Shown: positions 1 to 8,731, counted from the first letter of the stretch. The stretch: DNA of 21,017 bases from Chara braunii (GCA_003427395.1 BFEA01001541.1:1-21017); one strand, 5' to 3'. Program-made: numbers and translations. The notes: a model not told the origin generated them from the sequence alone.

Positions 1-137
1 GGAATGAATCTTCCGCCAGAACATGGAAAGATACACCGCCATATTTTTTGTCCTTTGTGCATGTCGCCCCGCTTCCAGATTCATGTTGGCCGTTGATAAG
101 GGCGGTTTCTTCGGTCCGATAGTGTCAGCACACGGTT

Positions 138-212
<75 letters not shown>
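138..212. repeat. (TC)n-(AC)n compound microsatellite
   Basis: An uninterrupted TC dinucleotide run (about 138-176) passes directly into an AC run (about 176-212). Such compound dinucleotide repeats are typical of eukaryotic nuclear DNA. The open frames crossing it encode only low-complexity Leu-Ser, His-Thr, Arg-Glu or Cys-Val repeats and are not genes. Confidence 0.97.
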
Positions 213-214
<2 letters not shown>

Positions 215-225
215 CGAAAAAAGGC

Positions 226-357
226 ATGGCACACAGTGCGCACCCTTGCAGGGGTAGCGCGTCCCCATGCGCTGAGCGCGCGCGCACATGCGCGCGCAGT
301 GTCACCGCGCGCATTCCGGAGGGCGCACCGCCCCGCATCGCGCACCGCACCATTGTG
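226..357. other. CpG-rich segment with alternating purine-pyrimidine core
   Basis: This 130-bp stretch is much richer in G+C and CpG than its surroundings. At 276-298 there is a 23-nt strict purine-pyrimidine alternation made mostly of GC steps, which is the classic Z-DNA-prone pattern. It sits directly after the AC repeat, itself Z-prone. No gene is recognised. Function is unknown. Confidence 0.55.
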
Positions 358-460
358 CCGCAAGTATGCTTAAGACGGATTAGCAATTTACTATTGAATT
401 TTGCATTTTATTTTATACTATTTATACTATTTTATAGTCTTTAGCACAATTGAGATAACC

Positions 461-790
461 TCAGCATACATAGTGAGACAGATTAGAATGATCATCTTTA
501 GGACATTTCGTACGGTCTATGTAGGGTGTGATAGGCAAGGTACCGGGAAGACATTCGGGTGGTACCTGAAGTAGTGATTGATGAGAGAGACCGATCTTGG
601 TGGATAGCGAAAGAAGGTTAGTTAAGTTCGAAATGCGAACTGGTTGAGGAGAATATGCTGCTGCTCGGCTTCCAAGGAACCATAGCTCTGCTCTGTTGTA
701 TGTCAGAGAGGCTCCGTAATCGTCTTCTGCCTCTGCTATGGTGAGGCACGAGCGTTTAGGGCTTAGGGTTTGGGGTTTATGATGGGCCAC
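461..790 (-). other. Unrecognised 109-aa open frame
   Basis: The minus strand is open for 109 codons from an ATG at 790. The product is Ser/Leu/Pro-rich with no domain, signal peptide or membrane segment that I recognise. No splice sites or promoter elements define it, and it lies beside telomere-like repeats in a noncoding-looking region. It may be a chance ORF or a decayed transposon fragment. The rest of 447-1140 shows no gene. Confidence 0.15.
755..778 (+). promoter_or_regulatory. Degenerate plant-type telomere-like repeats
   Basis: TTTAGGG at 755-761 is followed by TTAGGG and TTTGGGG units, about three degenerate copies of the Arabidopsis-type telomere unit. Such short interstitial blocks occur in plant genomes both as telo-boxes near promoters and as repair scars. 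No adjacent gene start is visible. Confidence 0.5.
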
Positions 791-923
791 CGTCTAAGAT
801 GGTAATCCAGGCTGTTGATGGGGAATGTGGGCTTCCACCCCGGTTTCAGCTTCAGCGACAGTTTGAGAGTCAGTCGTTCTTGTCAGGCTGTTTCTGCCTC
901 AATGTCTATGTGCTGGGTCTACG

Positions 924-934
924 TTTAGGGTTTA
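924..934 (+). promoter_or_regulatory. Telo-box-like motif (TTTAGGGTTTA)
   Basis: This is the complement of the plant telo-box core AAACCCTAAA. In plants that motif is found in promoters of translation-related and cell-cycle genes. No coding start is visible nearby, so a regulatory role is not established. Confidence 0.45.
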
Positions 935-1158
935 CTATTGGGCGCAGTTAGGGATGGTGTTCTGGATAGCTTTACCCACGGTTCGAGCCCTTGGTACAAT
1001 CATCAATGGAGATTCTGGTTTAGCCTAGTAGGTGTCAGCTAGGCAGTTTTTTGTCAATTTTAGTTCCCAATTTAGGTCCTTGGCGGCAAGTTAAGTTACA
1101 TTTTGCTTTTGTTTTCACTGGAAGAGAGGATATTGGAGCTTGAGAGGTGGCTTGTTCA

Positions 1159-1181
1159 GGGGGGGAGAAGGGGGGGGGGGG
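1159..1181 (+). repeat. G-run pair (7 G and 12 G)
   Basis: Two runs of G, at 1159-1165 and 1170-1181, are separated by AGAA. They are G-quadruplex-prone and also prone to length error in short-read assembly. Confidence 0.85.
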
Positions 1182-1280
1182 AAACATGAAGCCTAAGATT
1201 CACCGAAGGGGATATCTTTTTCAAGAAAGGGAGTTTTGCATGGGTGTTTGGGTCCTTTCCTTTTTTGCCTCTTTTATTCG

Positions 1281-1333
1281 TTCCCCCCCCCCTTTTTTTC
1301 CCCTTTTTTCCCCTTTTCTTTCCTTTTTTTCCT
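1281..1333 (+). repeat. C/T homopolymer polypyrimidine tract
   Basis: Alternating runs of C and T form a nearly pure pyrimidine tract of about 50 nt. The open frames through it are low-complexity Phe/Pro and are not credible genes. Such mirror-like homopurine-homopyrimidine tracts can adopt triplex DNA. Confidence 0.8.
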
Positions 1334-1440
1334 GGCAGTTTGTTCGGTGTCTTCTCTATGTATGGGTCACAAGTTTCGTCTACATGGTATTCTGGTTTTC
1401 TAAATTTCTACTTAGTAAATGTCACTCAGAATACACTGCA

Positions 1441-1472
1441 AAAGGAGGGGGAGGAAGGGGGGGGAGGATGGG
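1441..1472 (+). repeat. G-rich, quadruplex-prone tract
   Basis: Several runs of at least four G with short spacers lie within 32 nt, fitting the intramolecular G-quadruplex pattern. No gene is associated. Confidence 0.7.
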
Positions 1473-1754
1473 GTCTGTTAACCACCTCTTGAGTCAAGAG
1501 TCTAGACACATGGCTGTGAAAATGGTAGAATGTTAGGACCTGCCAAACACGGACTGAGACACACAGCTGATTTATGAGTTTTGCTAATGGAATGTATGCC
1601 TTGCTGAGTTTCCCGCTTGTTGCTGAGTTTTCTAAGTCTGAGTGTGTGCGTGCTTGCTGGTCTGCGTGCCTGTCTGAGTGCTCGTCGGTTTGAGTGTGTG
1701 TGTGACCCGCAAGGGTGCTTGTTCGTGCGGAAGGCCCAAAGGACCGGTACTTAC

Positions 1755-1832
1755 CTGTGGCCGTGGCATTGAGGGTTGCAGCGGGGAAAACACTCGAGTG
1801 GTGGGGAAAGAGGCCCGCGACACTTGGAGCAA
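1755..1832 (-). CDS. Candidate internal exon, minus strand, unrecognised protein
   Basis: On the minus strand an acceptor-like TTTTTCAG ends at 1833. A strong donor, CAG followed by GTAAGTACC, starts the next intron at 1754. The 78-nt interval is open in all three frames, so the reading frame is not decided. Joined to the upstream candidate exon (ending at 2293 in phase 2) it would encode a Cys/Pro-rich stretch. A different frame gives an Ala/Ser-rich stretch closer in style to the upstream exon. No family is recognised, and the evidence is essentially splice-site quality. Confidence 0.3.
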
Positions 1833-2292
1833 CTGAAAAACACTCAAGTAACAGGTAGGCCGGTACCACACCAGGAAGAGGTAGATGTGCCAGGTACTCG
1901 AGGCCGAGCAGAAGAAGACAAAGTTCGCATTTTTAGAGGCCCAGTAGTTGTAGACTAGGTCTAGGTGGGTACCAGTCCAATCAGTCTGAGTCTAGGGCCT
2001 GTATGGGCAATATCAGAGTCTGCAACGATGCTTCCCTCCGAATGGGAGGAGGTACCGGTTGCTTGGAGGCCTCGCGGTCTAGGAAGTCACTCGCCAAAAG
2101 GCAAGCAGGCCGCTATATCTCCACGAGGAGCGAAGTGCTCCTGCTCATTGTTGGTGTGCAAGTTTGGCGGCACACTGGTTGGAGCGCTGGCTGGAGCAGC
2201 GCGAGCATCAGAGCAGGGCTGCTGGGGAAGGAGCAAGGATAGAGAGAGGAGGAAGACAAGGACTAGGAGGGGGGAGCGGCAGAGGTACTTAC

Positions 2293-2564
2293 CTGGCTAT
2301 GGTGGTTACCATCTTCATCACCTTGATGGGCGCTGCAGCAAGAATGCCCCAGTGGGGTAGAGCTACACCAAGAAGCTTCGAGGCAGAGTCAGGCATGGCG
2401 GCCTGAGCTGGAGCAGCCATAGCTGCTTTGTGTTGTGCTTTGCACAGCAGGGCAATGCCGTGGTAGTCCGCCATAGCCTCGGCCTTGGAGGAAGGAGGAA
2501 GAAGGGTGGCCATGGCTATGGTGGACCTCATGCGATACCTGCAGTAGAAGAGGGATTCAGACAT
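2293..2564 (-). CDS. Candidate Ala-rich first exon, minus strand, unrecognised protein
   Basis: The frame opens with ATG at 2564 and stays open for 90 codons. It ends at a near-perfect donor (GCCAG followed by GTAAGTACC, intron starting at 2292). Reading on into the intron meets a TAA at once. The product is rich in Ala and Met with an amphipathic look (for example AMAAPAQAAMPDSASKLLG) and matches no domain I know. An alternative start is the Met codon about 12 residues downstream. The coincidence of open frame and strong donor argues for a real exon, but the gene is unidentified. Confidence 0.35.
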
Positions 2565-2835
2565 TAATTATGGTTCATCCATTCAACATTATTATTACTA
2601 TTTTCGTTTTTTTTTTATAAGAGGGGAGGAGATAAGGAGGAGGAGAGTGGTTGGCAAAGAAGAAGGGAATTATCATTGGTCAATGCTGGTGTTCATCATC
2701 TTCTTCTTCTTTCTTTCTTCTTCTTGTTCTTTCCCTCTCTCCTCTCAAGTTCATTCATTTCTTTTTGCAATTGGACGACATTGTACTTTCTCATGAATGT
2801 GTACTTCGATATTGGCCAGGATCATAACAGAGAAT

Positions 2836-2890
2836 GTTCTTCGGGACATCGGTTAAAATTAGAATGATACAGAGAAGATTAGCATGGCCC
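2836..2890 (+). pseudogene. U6 snRNA-like sequence, 5' half, interrupted
   Basis: The 5' half of a plant-type U6 snRNA is present. It has the 5' stem-loop (TTCGGGACATC), TAAAATT, and an intact ACAGAGAAGATTAGCATGGCCC block containing the invariant ACAGAGA box that pairs with the 5' splice site. Homology stops abruptly after U6 position about 57 and resumes 3,830 bp downstream at 6721. I see no plant upstream sequence element or TATA box at the expected distance. This is therefore probably a U6 pseudogene, or a U6 gene destroyed by an insertion. Confidence 0.88.
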
Positions 2891-3087
2891 GTTGTCGGAG
2901 TGCGCGGTGTCCCGACCCTCCATGGTGTACTAGTCACACCTTACGTGCGGGCAGTTTTCGTCCGGCTATTGTACTAGGGACATCCCTTGTGCGGTCTATT
3001 CCTAGACTGGTTCAGGTTGTCACCTCCACTGGCAAAAGAGGGGGGTGCGCCACAAGACTTTCCTTTGGTCCACGCGGACTCGGCGCC

Positions 3088-3101
3088 CTGCTGTACAGCA
3101 G
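3088..3101. repeat. 14-bp perfect palindrome
   Basis: CTGCTGTACAGCAG equals its own reverse complement. It lies in the GC-rich 5' part of the U6 insertion. It could be a protein-binding site or chance. Confidence 0.5.
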
Positions 3102-3287
3102 AGCACAACTGGCCTGTGCTCGCGGTAGCCGCCGGGCTCGCCCAGGGACGCGAAGGTAGAGAGACCGGCGCGGTCTTTTCTACTACGCGCCGATCTCACT
3201 CTAGTCAACTTATGGGATAGTCACACTTCACGCGATCAGTACCAAAAAGAAAAAGAGAAGAAAGGATGAGAAAGAATAAAAAAGTAA

Positions 3288-3536
3288 AGTGATGAGAGAG
3301 TAGAACGCCGTGTTTACTATCTACGGGTTACTGTTACCTACTACGAGGATGAAACATCTACAGGGACCACTAGGCGCGAACAGCAGTGGCCGTACCTAGA
3401 CTCCGAGGCTGAGTTTGAGGCTAGTGATGCTGCTGAGACTCAGTCCTGGCACGGATTGGACCTGTGGCGACGGGACCATCCCCCTGTTGCGCCTGTGGAG
3501 GACGGACAAGAGGCCAGCTCTCGACGGAGGGGCTGA
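3288..3536 (+). other. Acidic 82-codon open frame without ATG inside the insertion
   Basis: A frame bounded by TAA (3285-3287) and TGA (3534-3536) has no Met codon. Its middle is rich in Asp and Glu (for example LDSEAEFEASDAAE) and its end is basic. The GC bias and composition look more coding-like than the flanks. It could be a remnant of a transposon structural protein such as gag, but no diagnostic motif is present. Confidence 0.2.
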
Positions 3537-6099
3537 GGCCGCGAAGCGGTTACGGGTCTAAGAGGCTAGAACGAGCAACGTGCACAAAACACACAAAGAA
3601 AAAGAGAGCGAGAGTCAACTTCCCGTAAGGTGACGGGCTGATGATTCGGTTGACATCATCACTTGTGCTGAGACCACTGTTGCGAGTAGAGTTCGGGGGA
3701 CTACTACGAGCTGCAAAAAGGAGGCGATTTGATCACTCACAGTGCTGACGACATGTGCTCAGACCTATGTGGGGTGGTCACGCAAGAGAGAAGTCAGACT
3801 TTTGTGGATGAGCCATTGTGATTCTTATTGTTGACGTCACTTGCTCTCTCGCGCGATCTGAGCGTCAATCCATCTCTGTTGGGAGGTAGTCAAGTTTAAG
3901 CGCGTTGAGCAGGGTACCAACAGGGAGTAGAACTAGCAGAAAAGGGGCTTGTGAGCTTCCCCCAAATGACTTCTTCTGTTGCATGCATGTCGCTTCGCAA
4001 AAGATGTTTAGTCGCTATCATTGGACGAACTGTCGTTCCCTTCGTCCTTCATCAACTTCCATTTGTGGATATTAACTACTATATTAGGAAGTCCTTGTGA
4101 GGTAGTTACAAGTTGATCGCTTAGGAAAAGGTACTAGACTGTAATGCTAACGGAGAGGACTGTTCTTTCAGTAAGTCACTCACAACGAATAATCTTCAAC
4201 GGATTACGATTGATGTCTCCCAAGAGCTGTTTTACAAGATCGCTACTAGCCGAGTCTTTATTGCGTATACCATGCACCCATCTATCTCACTGGGTAATAA
4301 CGTTGACCTGCACATGGCGCAATCAGTAGTAAGGGAGAGGTATTGTTATGGAAGAACCTTCGACTGTGGATGTGAGAATTTGTTGATCGACTTCACTTAC
4401 TTATGCACTATCTCACCCCCCTGTCATCTCTAATGTTTCCAAGAAACTGTCATGAGAATGTTGGACTCTGACACTATTACTAGAGCCAATAAGAGGATAA
4501 GTAAGTGGTACTGGCCCTACTGGGTGTTAGCGGGAGGTCTCGTCAATTGAGATCGACATCTTGGGAGTGTGCACAAGAATTCAGTGGTTGGATTTGCTCG
4601 ACTTCTTGCACGAATGATAATCATCTTCGCTTTTTGGTTGTTCTCGGAGTGGCAGCGCGGTTACAAATGACAGGTTGTGAGACTGTGTATCAAAAAAGGG
4701 GCGTAAGTGAAGGGTACTCGTATTAGAGATTTTACTTTAAGGCCTCCTGTTTATCATTAGTCGTATATCTCTCGGATCGCCTTCAAGTTGTAGTCGCGAG
4801 TACTATGTTCGAACCTTTTGAGGTCATTTTTAGTGTCGATCAGCGATCTAGAGCCATTCTCTCGTTAGTCTGAACTTTATACTCCTGCCCCTTCCTTGCC
4901 TTTTTTATTGGACTTGAAAGTATTAAAATGTGGATTATTTTTTCTCCCCTCTCGAAAAGAATGTGGGCATGACTTTGACCGATTGAATGTTGGACAAAAA
5001 CTGGAAAGGTAAATCATCAAGAGGAGGGTCCTTACTTTGAGAGACAAAATAGTCTCTTTCAATTCCACATACCACTAAACCTGTTTGATGGGCAAGAGAG
5101 AAATCATCCTGAGGAAGATAACTTTCTTGCTGGCAAAATTGTTACTTGATGGAGACTAATGCTATTTCCTCCTGATCGATTTGACGAAAGAGAAAACTAA
5201 GAACAAGTAGTTTCTTTATCTGGTTACAACATGTCTCGTGACTGTTTGCTATCTGCGAATAATACTTGTAAGCCCATCGTCTTGCAGGTATAAACCGTAG
5301 GATTGTCCCTGTGCTAGAGCTATTAAGTAATTTGAAACTGTGCAGAGAGTTTAATAAGAAAACGACAATCCTACTTGTGATGTTTGGTTCGCAAGTATAC
5401 GGCACAAACTATGGTAATCTATATTGTGCAAAACGATTTGGCAATTGAGCTTTCACAACATTTCCAATTGGACACTCAACCATTGAATTTATTCATAAAT
5501 TATGTTCTCACTTACTACACTTAGTAATCCTCCTTTTGAGTGGTACATTGCTCAATACTTTAGCTTGAGTCACCGTGAGCAAAGTCCTGCTTAGTATTTG
5601 AGGTGAGAGTTGTGATGAATGATGCTTGGACCTGGGTTGTATACGAACAAGGATAGGCCAGCGAACATCGTTCATGCCCTAGTGGGGAAGTACGAAACAA
5701 CACCTCGTGGTGAAGACTAATAGAGAGTACACTTTTCAGTATCCGACGGTGCACGAACAAGGGTTGTAAAGTAATCCAGTGCCTCATATATGAACGGAGG
5801 TTATGTTTTGTAGCTCCCAATTTCGGTATATGAGTGGGGATGACATTTGACGAGGTTCTGGTTGTTATCAAAATGCGAGTTATCACCACTGGTGTTATGC
5901 GTGCTATTCAAAGTAATTGTCAATGGTGCATGGTGTACTTTGCTCATCTCAAATGATACCCAATGTGATATTTGAGTGAGGTTCATTACTTCGCTATTTA
6001 AGTGGAGATTGCCTTAGATAATGCTACTCAGCATAGTGCTCTAACTAAGAGTATCGTTGGTATTACCCTGAGTAGTATTCGAATTGGGAACTGTCTCAG

Positions 6100-6200
6100 G
6101 TACCACCATGTGTAGAAGTCGATCTAGGAATACCACTAGAGCTTGCCTTGCACATTACAATAATGTGGCAACACTTTGCATCACCCTAAGCAGTAAATGG
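6100..6200 (+). repeat. 101-bp direct repeat, copy 1 (inside U6 insertion)
   Basis: This is nearly identical to 6389-6489 (one difference seen, T at 6194 against C at 6483), with a spacing of 289 bp. Weak similarity continues past both copies, suggesting an old 289-bp tandem duplication whose second unit has diverged or been cut short. Confidence 0.95.
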
Positions 6201-6388
6201 AAAACGACTGCGATCATCGTTGCTACTTTCTTCAATGTCTTGCTGCCAAATTTGTCAGCTAAAAGTCTATTGCTGATTGCTCAACAAAAAAAACCACTAC
6301 TAGCCCTCTGCGAGAACTGTTAGCGGATCACTTGTTGCTTGCTTTCGTCTCTAGCACAAGGATGCTGCCAAGTATCTGCTCCGTTAAA

Positions 6389-6489
6389 GTACCACCATGT
6401 GTAGAAGTCGATCTAGGAATACCACTAGAGCTTGCCTTGCACATTACAATAATGTGGCAACACTTTGCATCACCCTAAGCAGCAAATGG
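6389..6489 (+). repeat. 101-bp direct repeat, copy 2 (inside U6 insertion)
   Basis: Second copy of the repeat at 6100-6200. It lies about 230 bp before the 3' edge of the insertion and is followed by an AT-rich stretch (6611-6655) with repeated TTAA steps. Confidence 0.95.
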
Positions 6490-6720
6490 TAAAGCAGTGT
6501 ATGATCATTACTGTTCTGAGTCATAATGAAATATTCCTAAGAGCGATGACCGACGTAGGCCCCAATTGAAGGGTATCGCTTGAAGCCGGACGCACACAAC
6601 AGGAAGGGATTTACATTAATTAATTAATTTATTTAATGAAAAATTTTATTAAAATCATGTGTGACACCCTGTTGGCTGTCTGGTCGCCACAAGTGGCTTA
6701 ACTAGAAACAAGTGCGACAT

Positions 6721-6752
6721 CTTGCACAAGGATGACATACATTAAATCGAGA
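6721..6752 (+). pseudogene. U6 snRNA-like sequence, 3' half
   Basis: This matches U6 from about position 57: CTTGCACAAGGATGACA, then a diverged stretch ending in AAATCGAGA. It is the part that forms the internal stem-loop binding the catalytic metal ions in active U6. Several substitutions are present, and no T-run terminator follows within the expected distance. It completes the 5' half at 2836-2890 if the insertion is removed. Confidence 0.82.
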
Positions 6753-6873
6753 TTAACAAAAGACTAAAAGTGGAGGGTGAAAAATAGGTGGCTTTCAAAC
6801 GCCAGGTGGTGGGAGACAAGAAATAGAGTAGTAGGGAGCACACTAGCAAAACGGGAAGACATTGAGATGGCGA

Positions 6874-7062
6874 TTAGAGGCCTGTGAGATTGTTGGGAAC
6901 ACCCCCCCGCACTTCGCCCTTCTTGGGATCCGCCTGCTGCGTGACTGGGTGCTGCCAGTAAGCTTCCCGACCAGCAGGGGAACCCCTGAAGAAGAGCCAT
7001 GGTTTGGGGAGGGGTTTGTTTTGTAGCAGTTCCTGCCCCTTGGGCAGGTGATCGGGCCGCAA
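6874..7062 (-). CDS. Unrecognised minus-strand open frame, possible exon
   Basis: This 62-codon frame has a balanced composition (for example PKPWLFFRGSPAGREAYWQ) that looks more protein-like than neighbouring frames. It has Trp, Gly and Pro spread through it and no low-complexity runs. It could be an exon or a fragment of an organellar or transposon gene. I recognise no family, and no splice sites fix its limits. Confidence 0.2.
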   Translation of the reverse strand: MRPDHLPKGQELLQNKPLPKPWLFFRGSPAGREAYWQHPVTQQADPKKGEVRGGVPNNLTGL

Positions 7063-7812
7063 GGGTAAAGCCGACTCTAAGCCCTTCCTTTCTCCCCCTC
7101 CTTCTTCCTTTCCCCTTCCTATGTTGTGGAAACATGCTAGTCGGTGATGAGTAACCGGACTGACCCCCCCATAATAGAAGGGGCTGTGTTTTTTGTTTTT
7201 CTTTGTTAAAAAAAAAAAGAACTTATTGCTGGTAGGAAACTCCGTATGGTCGACTTTTCAATGGAATCAATTTGAGGAAAATCAGCAGCATCGTCTCTCT
7301 ACTACTCCCCTTTCTCTTCCTCCTCGCCTCTCCTAGTCTGCCGTTCTCTAAACTTTCCTTCGTATTCTCCATTCTTTCGTAATGGGGTCTGTCACCTCAG
7401 ATTAATACATGCAGCTCGAGTCGTAATTGTCATGAGGTAGGGCTTTTATCTGACTTAGTATAAAGTACCAAAAAAATGTCGTTTAAAAAAGAAAAAGTCG
7501 TAGATGCAGTATGGGGTGTGGGAAAGTGTGATGCATGCCATCTGAATGAAGTAGAAGTACTGTGTTATCACAATTCTTCTCATCTCATCTCGTCTCATTT
7601 CATCCCCATATCCTCGTCTCCTCTCGTCTCTTCTCCTCTCCTCTCCTCTCCCTTGCTTGCCCCCTTCTCCGCATGCATGCATGCTACCTCTACTTAGCCT
7701 TCCCATCGTTGTGTTGCATTCCTTGCCTTTTCTCGTTTTCATCTCCGTTTCCTTTTCCTTTCCTTTTCTTTTCATTATGTTTCTTTCCACTCTCAGATGA
7801 TCTTTCCATTTC

Positions 7813-7861
7813 GGAGTTTCCTTCCAATTAGTACACTCTGGAGTTTCCTTCTAATTAGTAC
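7813..7861 (+). repeat. 27-bp period direct repeat
   Basis: GGAGTTTCCTT followed by AATTAGTAC occurs at 7813-7834 and again at 7840-7861 with one difference. It lies 60-100 bp upstream of the lipase exon acceptor, within the presumed intron. Confidence 0.8.
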
Positions 7862-7918
7862 CGAATTCACCACTTCGCATCATAACAACACATGATATTC
7901 TATGTTTCATTGTTTCAG

Positions 7919-8506
7919 ACATTGAAAAAAACGGAAAAGCAACTCTCGATCTTGAGCTCACAATCGGCATGCTTGCAATGATCGATGTTGTCGATGTTGT
8001 CAACTCCGTATTGCTGACCACGGCACTCAAAAGGCGGTGTATGTCCGCCACACTACATATGCATCCGGCCAGATGCGAATTCAGCGGCAAGAGAAGGGGT
8101 GGTTATGGGGGTTGATGTCGTGCTGTGTATGCGTGGGATGCTGCTCGACCACGCGGCGCACTATCGAACCCTTATGGATGATCAGCTGGAAGAATTTCAA
8201 GGCGGTTTTGTTCATAGCGGGATTATGAAGGCGGCCCGTTGGTTGGTCGAAAATCAGGTGCCGGTGCTGCGAGGGGCTCTGGAGACCTATCAAGAATACA
8301 AACCCACATTGACACTGGTCGGGCATTCCCTTGGAGGAGGAGTTGTGGCACTGTTTGCCCTCTTGTTGCTGCAAGATCTGGACATTCTGGGCCCTGGATT
8401 AATGGAAAGACAACGGCTGCGATGTTATGCGATTGCTCCTCCTCGTGTTGTCTCTCGGCATTTGGCAATTGAGTGTGCGGATGTCATACACACGATCGTT
8501 CTTCAG
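7919..8506 (+). CDS. Class 3 (diacylglycerol-lipase-like) lipase, internal exon with apparent frameshift
   Basis: This is an exon of an alpha/beta-hydrolase of the class 3 lipase family; members hydrolyse acyl esters of mono- or diacylglycerols. Key signs are VDVVLCMRG (strand before the oxyanion-hole loop), GFVHSGIMKAARWLVENQVP, and LVGHSLGGGVVALFALLLL with the nucleophile Ser codon at 8327-8329. RCYAIAPPRVVSRHLA follows. The exon begins after a good acceptor (TTGTTTCAG, ending 7918) and ends at a donor (CTTCAG, then GTACAGTGAG from 8507). The catalytic Asp and His expected downstream are not found in the window. The first part (7919 to about 8030, EKNGKATLDLELTIGMLAMI) is in another frame from the rest: the first frame stops at 8113, and the second opens only at 8018. 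A single extra base in AAAA at 8029-8032 would explain this. Either a homopolymer error or a real inactivating mutation is possible. The GTG at 8099 is not a true start. Confidence 0.82.
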
Positions 8507-8512
8507 GTACAG
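8507..8512 (+). promoter_or_regulatory. 5' splice site of the lipase exon
   Basis: CAG followed by GTACAG marks the exon end. It coincides with the position in the family just before the block carrying the catalytic Asp, so loss of homology here is expected at an exon edge. Confidence 0.6.
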
Positions 8513-8731
8513 TGAGCGACTAGTCCAGTCTATCGACAAGTCACACACTCATTCTGACAAGTTATGCATAGTCACGCAGACAAGTTGCACAGCCATTTTT
8601 TAGGCACAGAAATGAACCAAAAAAGACGGACGGAAGTCACATTACCAAAAGCTGCAAAACAAGTTACCTAAAAGAAAGCCTTTTTTAAGTTTTTTTGAGT
8701 TTTTTAAAGTTTTTTTTCTCCCTTTTCCACA

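Larger units (their letters stand above)
2891..6720. mobile_element. 3.83-kb insertion splitting the U6-like sequence; putative non-autonomous element
   Basis: The two U6 halves abut in U6 coordinates and share an orientation, so the intervening 3,830 bp is best read as an insertion. Its edges carry TGTCG (2893-2897) and CGACA (6715-6719), a short inverted terminal match of the TG...CA type. No convincing target-site duplication is visible (0-1 nt). No terminal direct repeats are seen, and every open frame is under about 92 aa, without a transposase, reverse transcriptase, integrase or RNase H motif. Candidates are a decayed or non-autonomous element, a large solo LTR, or a relative of snRNA-targeting DNA transposons (the Dada group is known to target U6). 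The absent 6-7-bp duplication speaks against Dada. The first 300 bp are GC-rich and the 3' end is AT-rich. Confidence 0.6.
6753..7918. other. Spacer with pyrimidine tracts; no recognised gene
   Basis: Apart from the minus-strand ORF listed separately, this interval holds C/T-rich tracts (about 7080-7120, 7293-7340 and 7570-7770), a poly-A run near 7207 and GCATGCATGCATGC at 7671-7684. The open frames here are low-complexity (Ser/Phe/Pro, or Lys/Glu/Arg on the other strand) and are not supported as genes. Upstream exons of the lipase gene should lie in or before this region, but I could not recognise them. Confidence 0.5.

Noticed and set aside
23-444. Overlapping ORFs on both strands across the first 450 bp.
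   Set aside because: Their length comes from the TC/AC microsatellite and GC-rich block, and the translations are low complexity.
980-990. GGTTCGAGCCC, a perfect tRNA B-box-like motif with a 4/5-pair T-arm.
   Set aside because: No A-box lies upstream at tRNA spacing; the A-box-like TAGCCTAGTAGG is downstream (about 1023-1034). No tRNA cloverleaf can be built.
2891-6720. A spliceosomal intron in the U6 gene, as known in some fungi.
   Set aside because: The insert could start with GT at the breakpoint, but its 3' edge ends in ACAT, not AG. At 3.8 kb, and with diverged U6 flanks, insertion into a pseudogene or gene fits better.
7455-7831. ORFs of 73-111 codons on both strands.
   Set aside because: They read through C/T tracts, giving Ser/Phe/Pro or Lys/Arg/Glu repeats without domains.
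8081-8374. Minus-strand ORFs of 81-97 codons opposite the lipase exon.
   Set aside because: They are antisense shadows of the lipase coding frame and match nothing by themselves.
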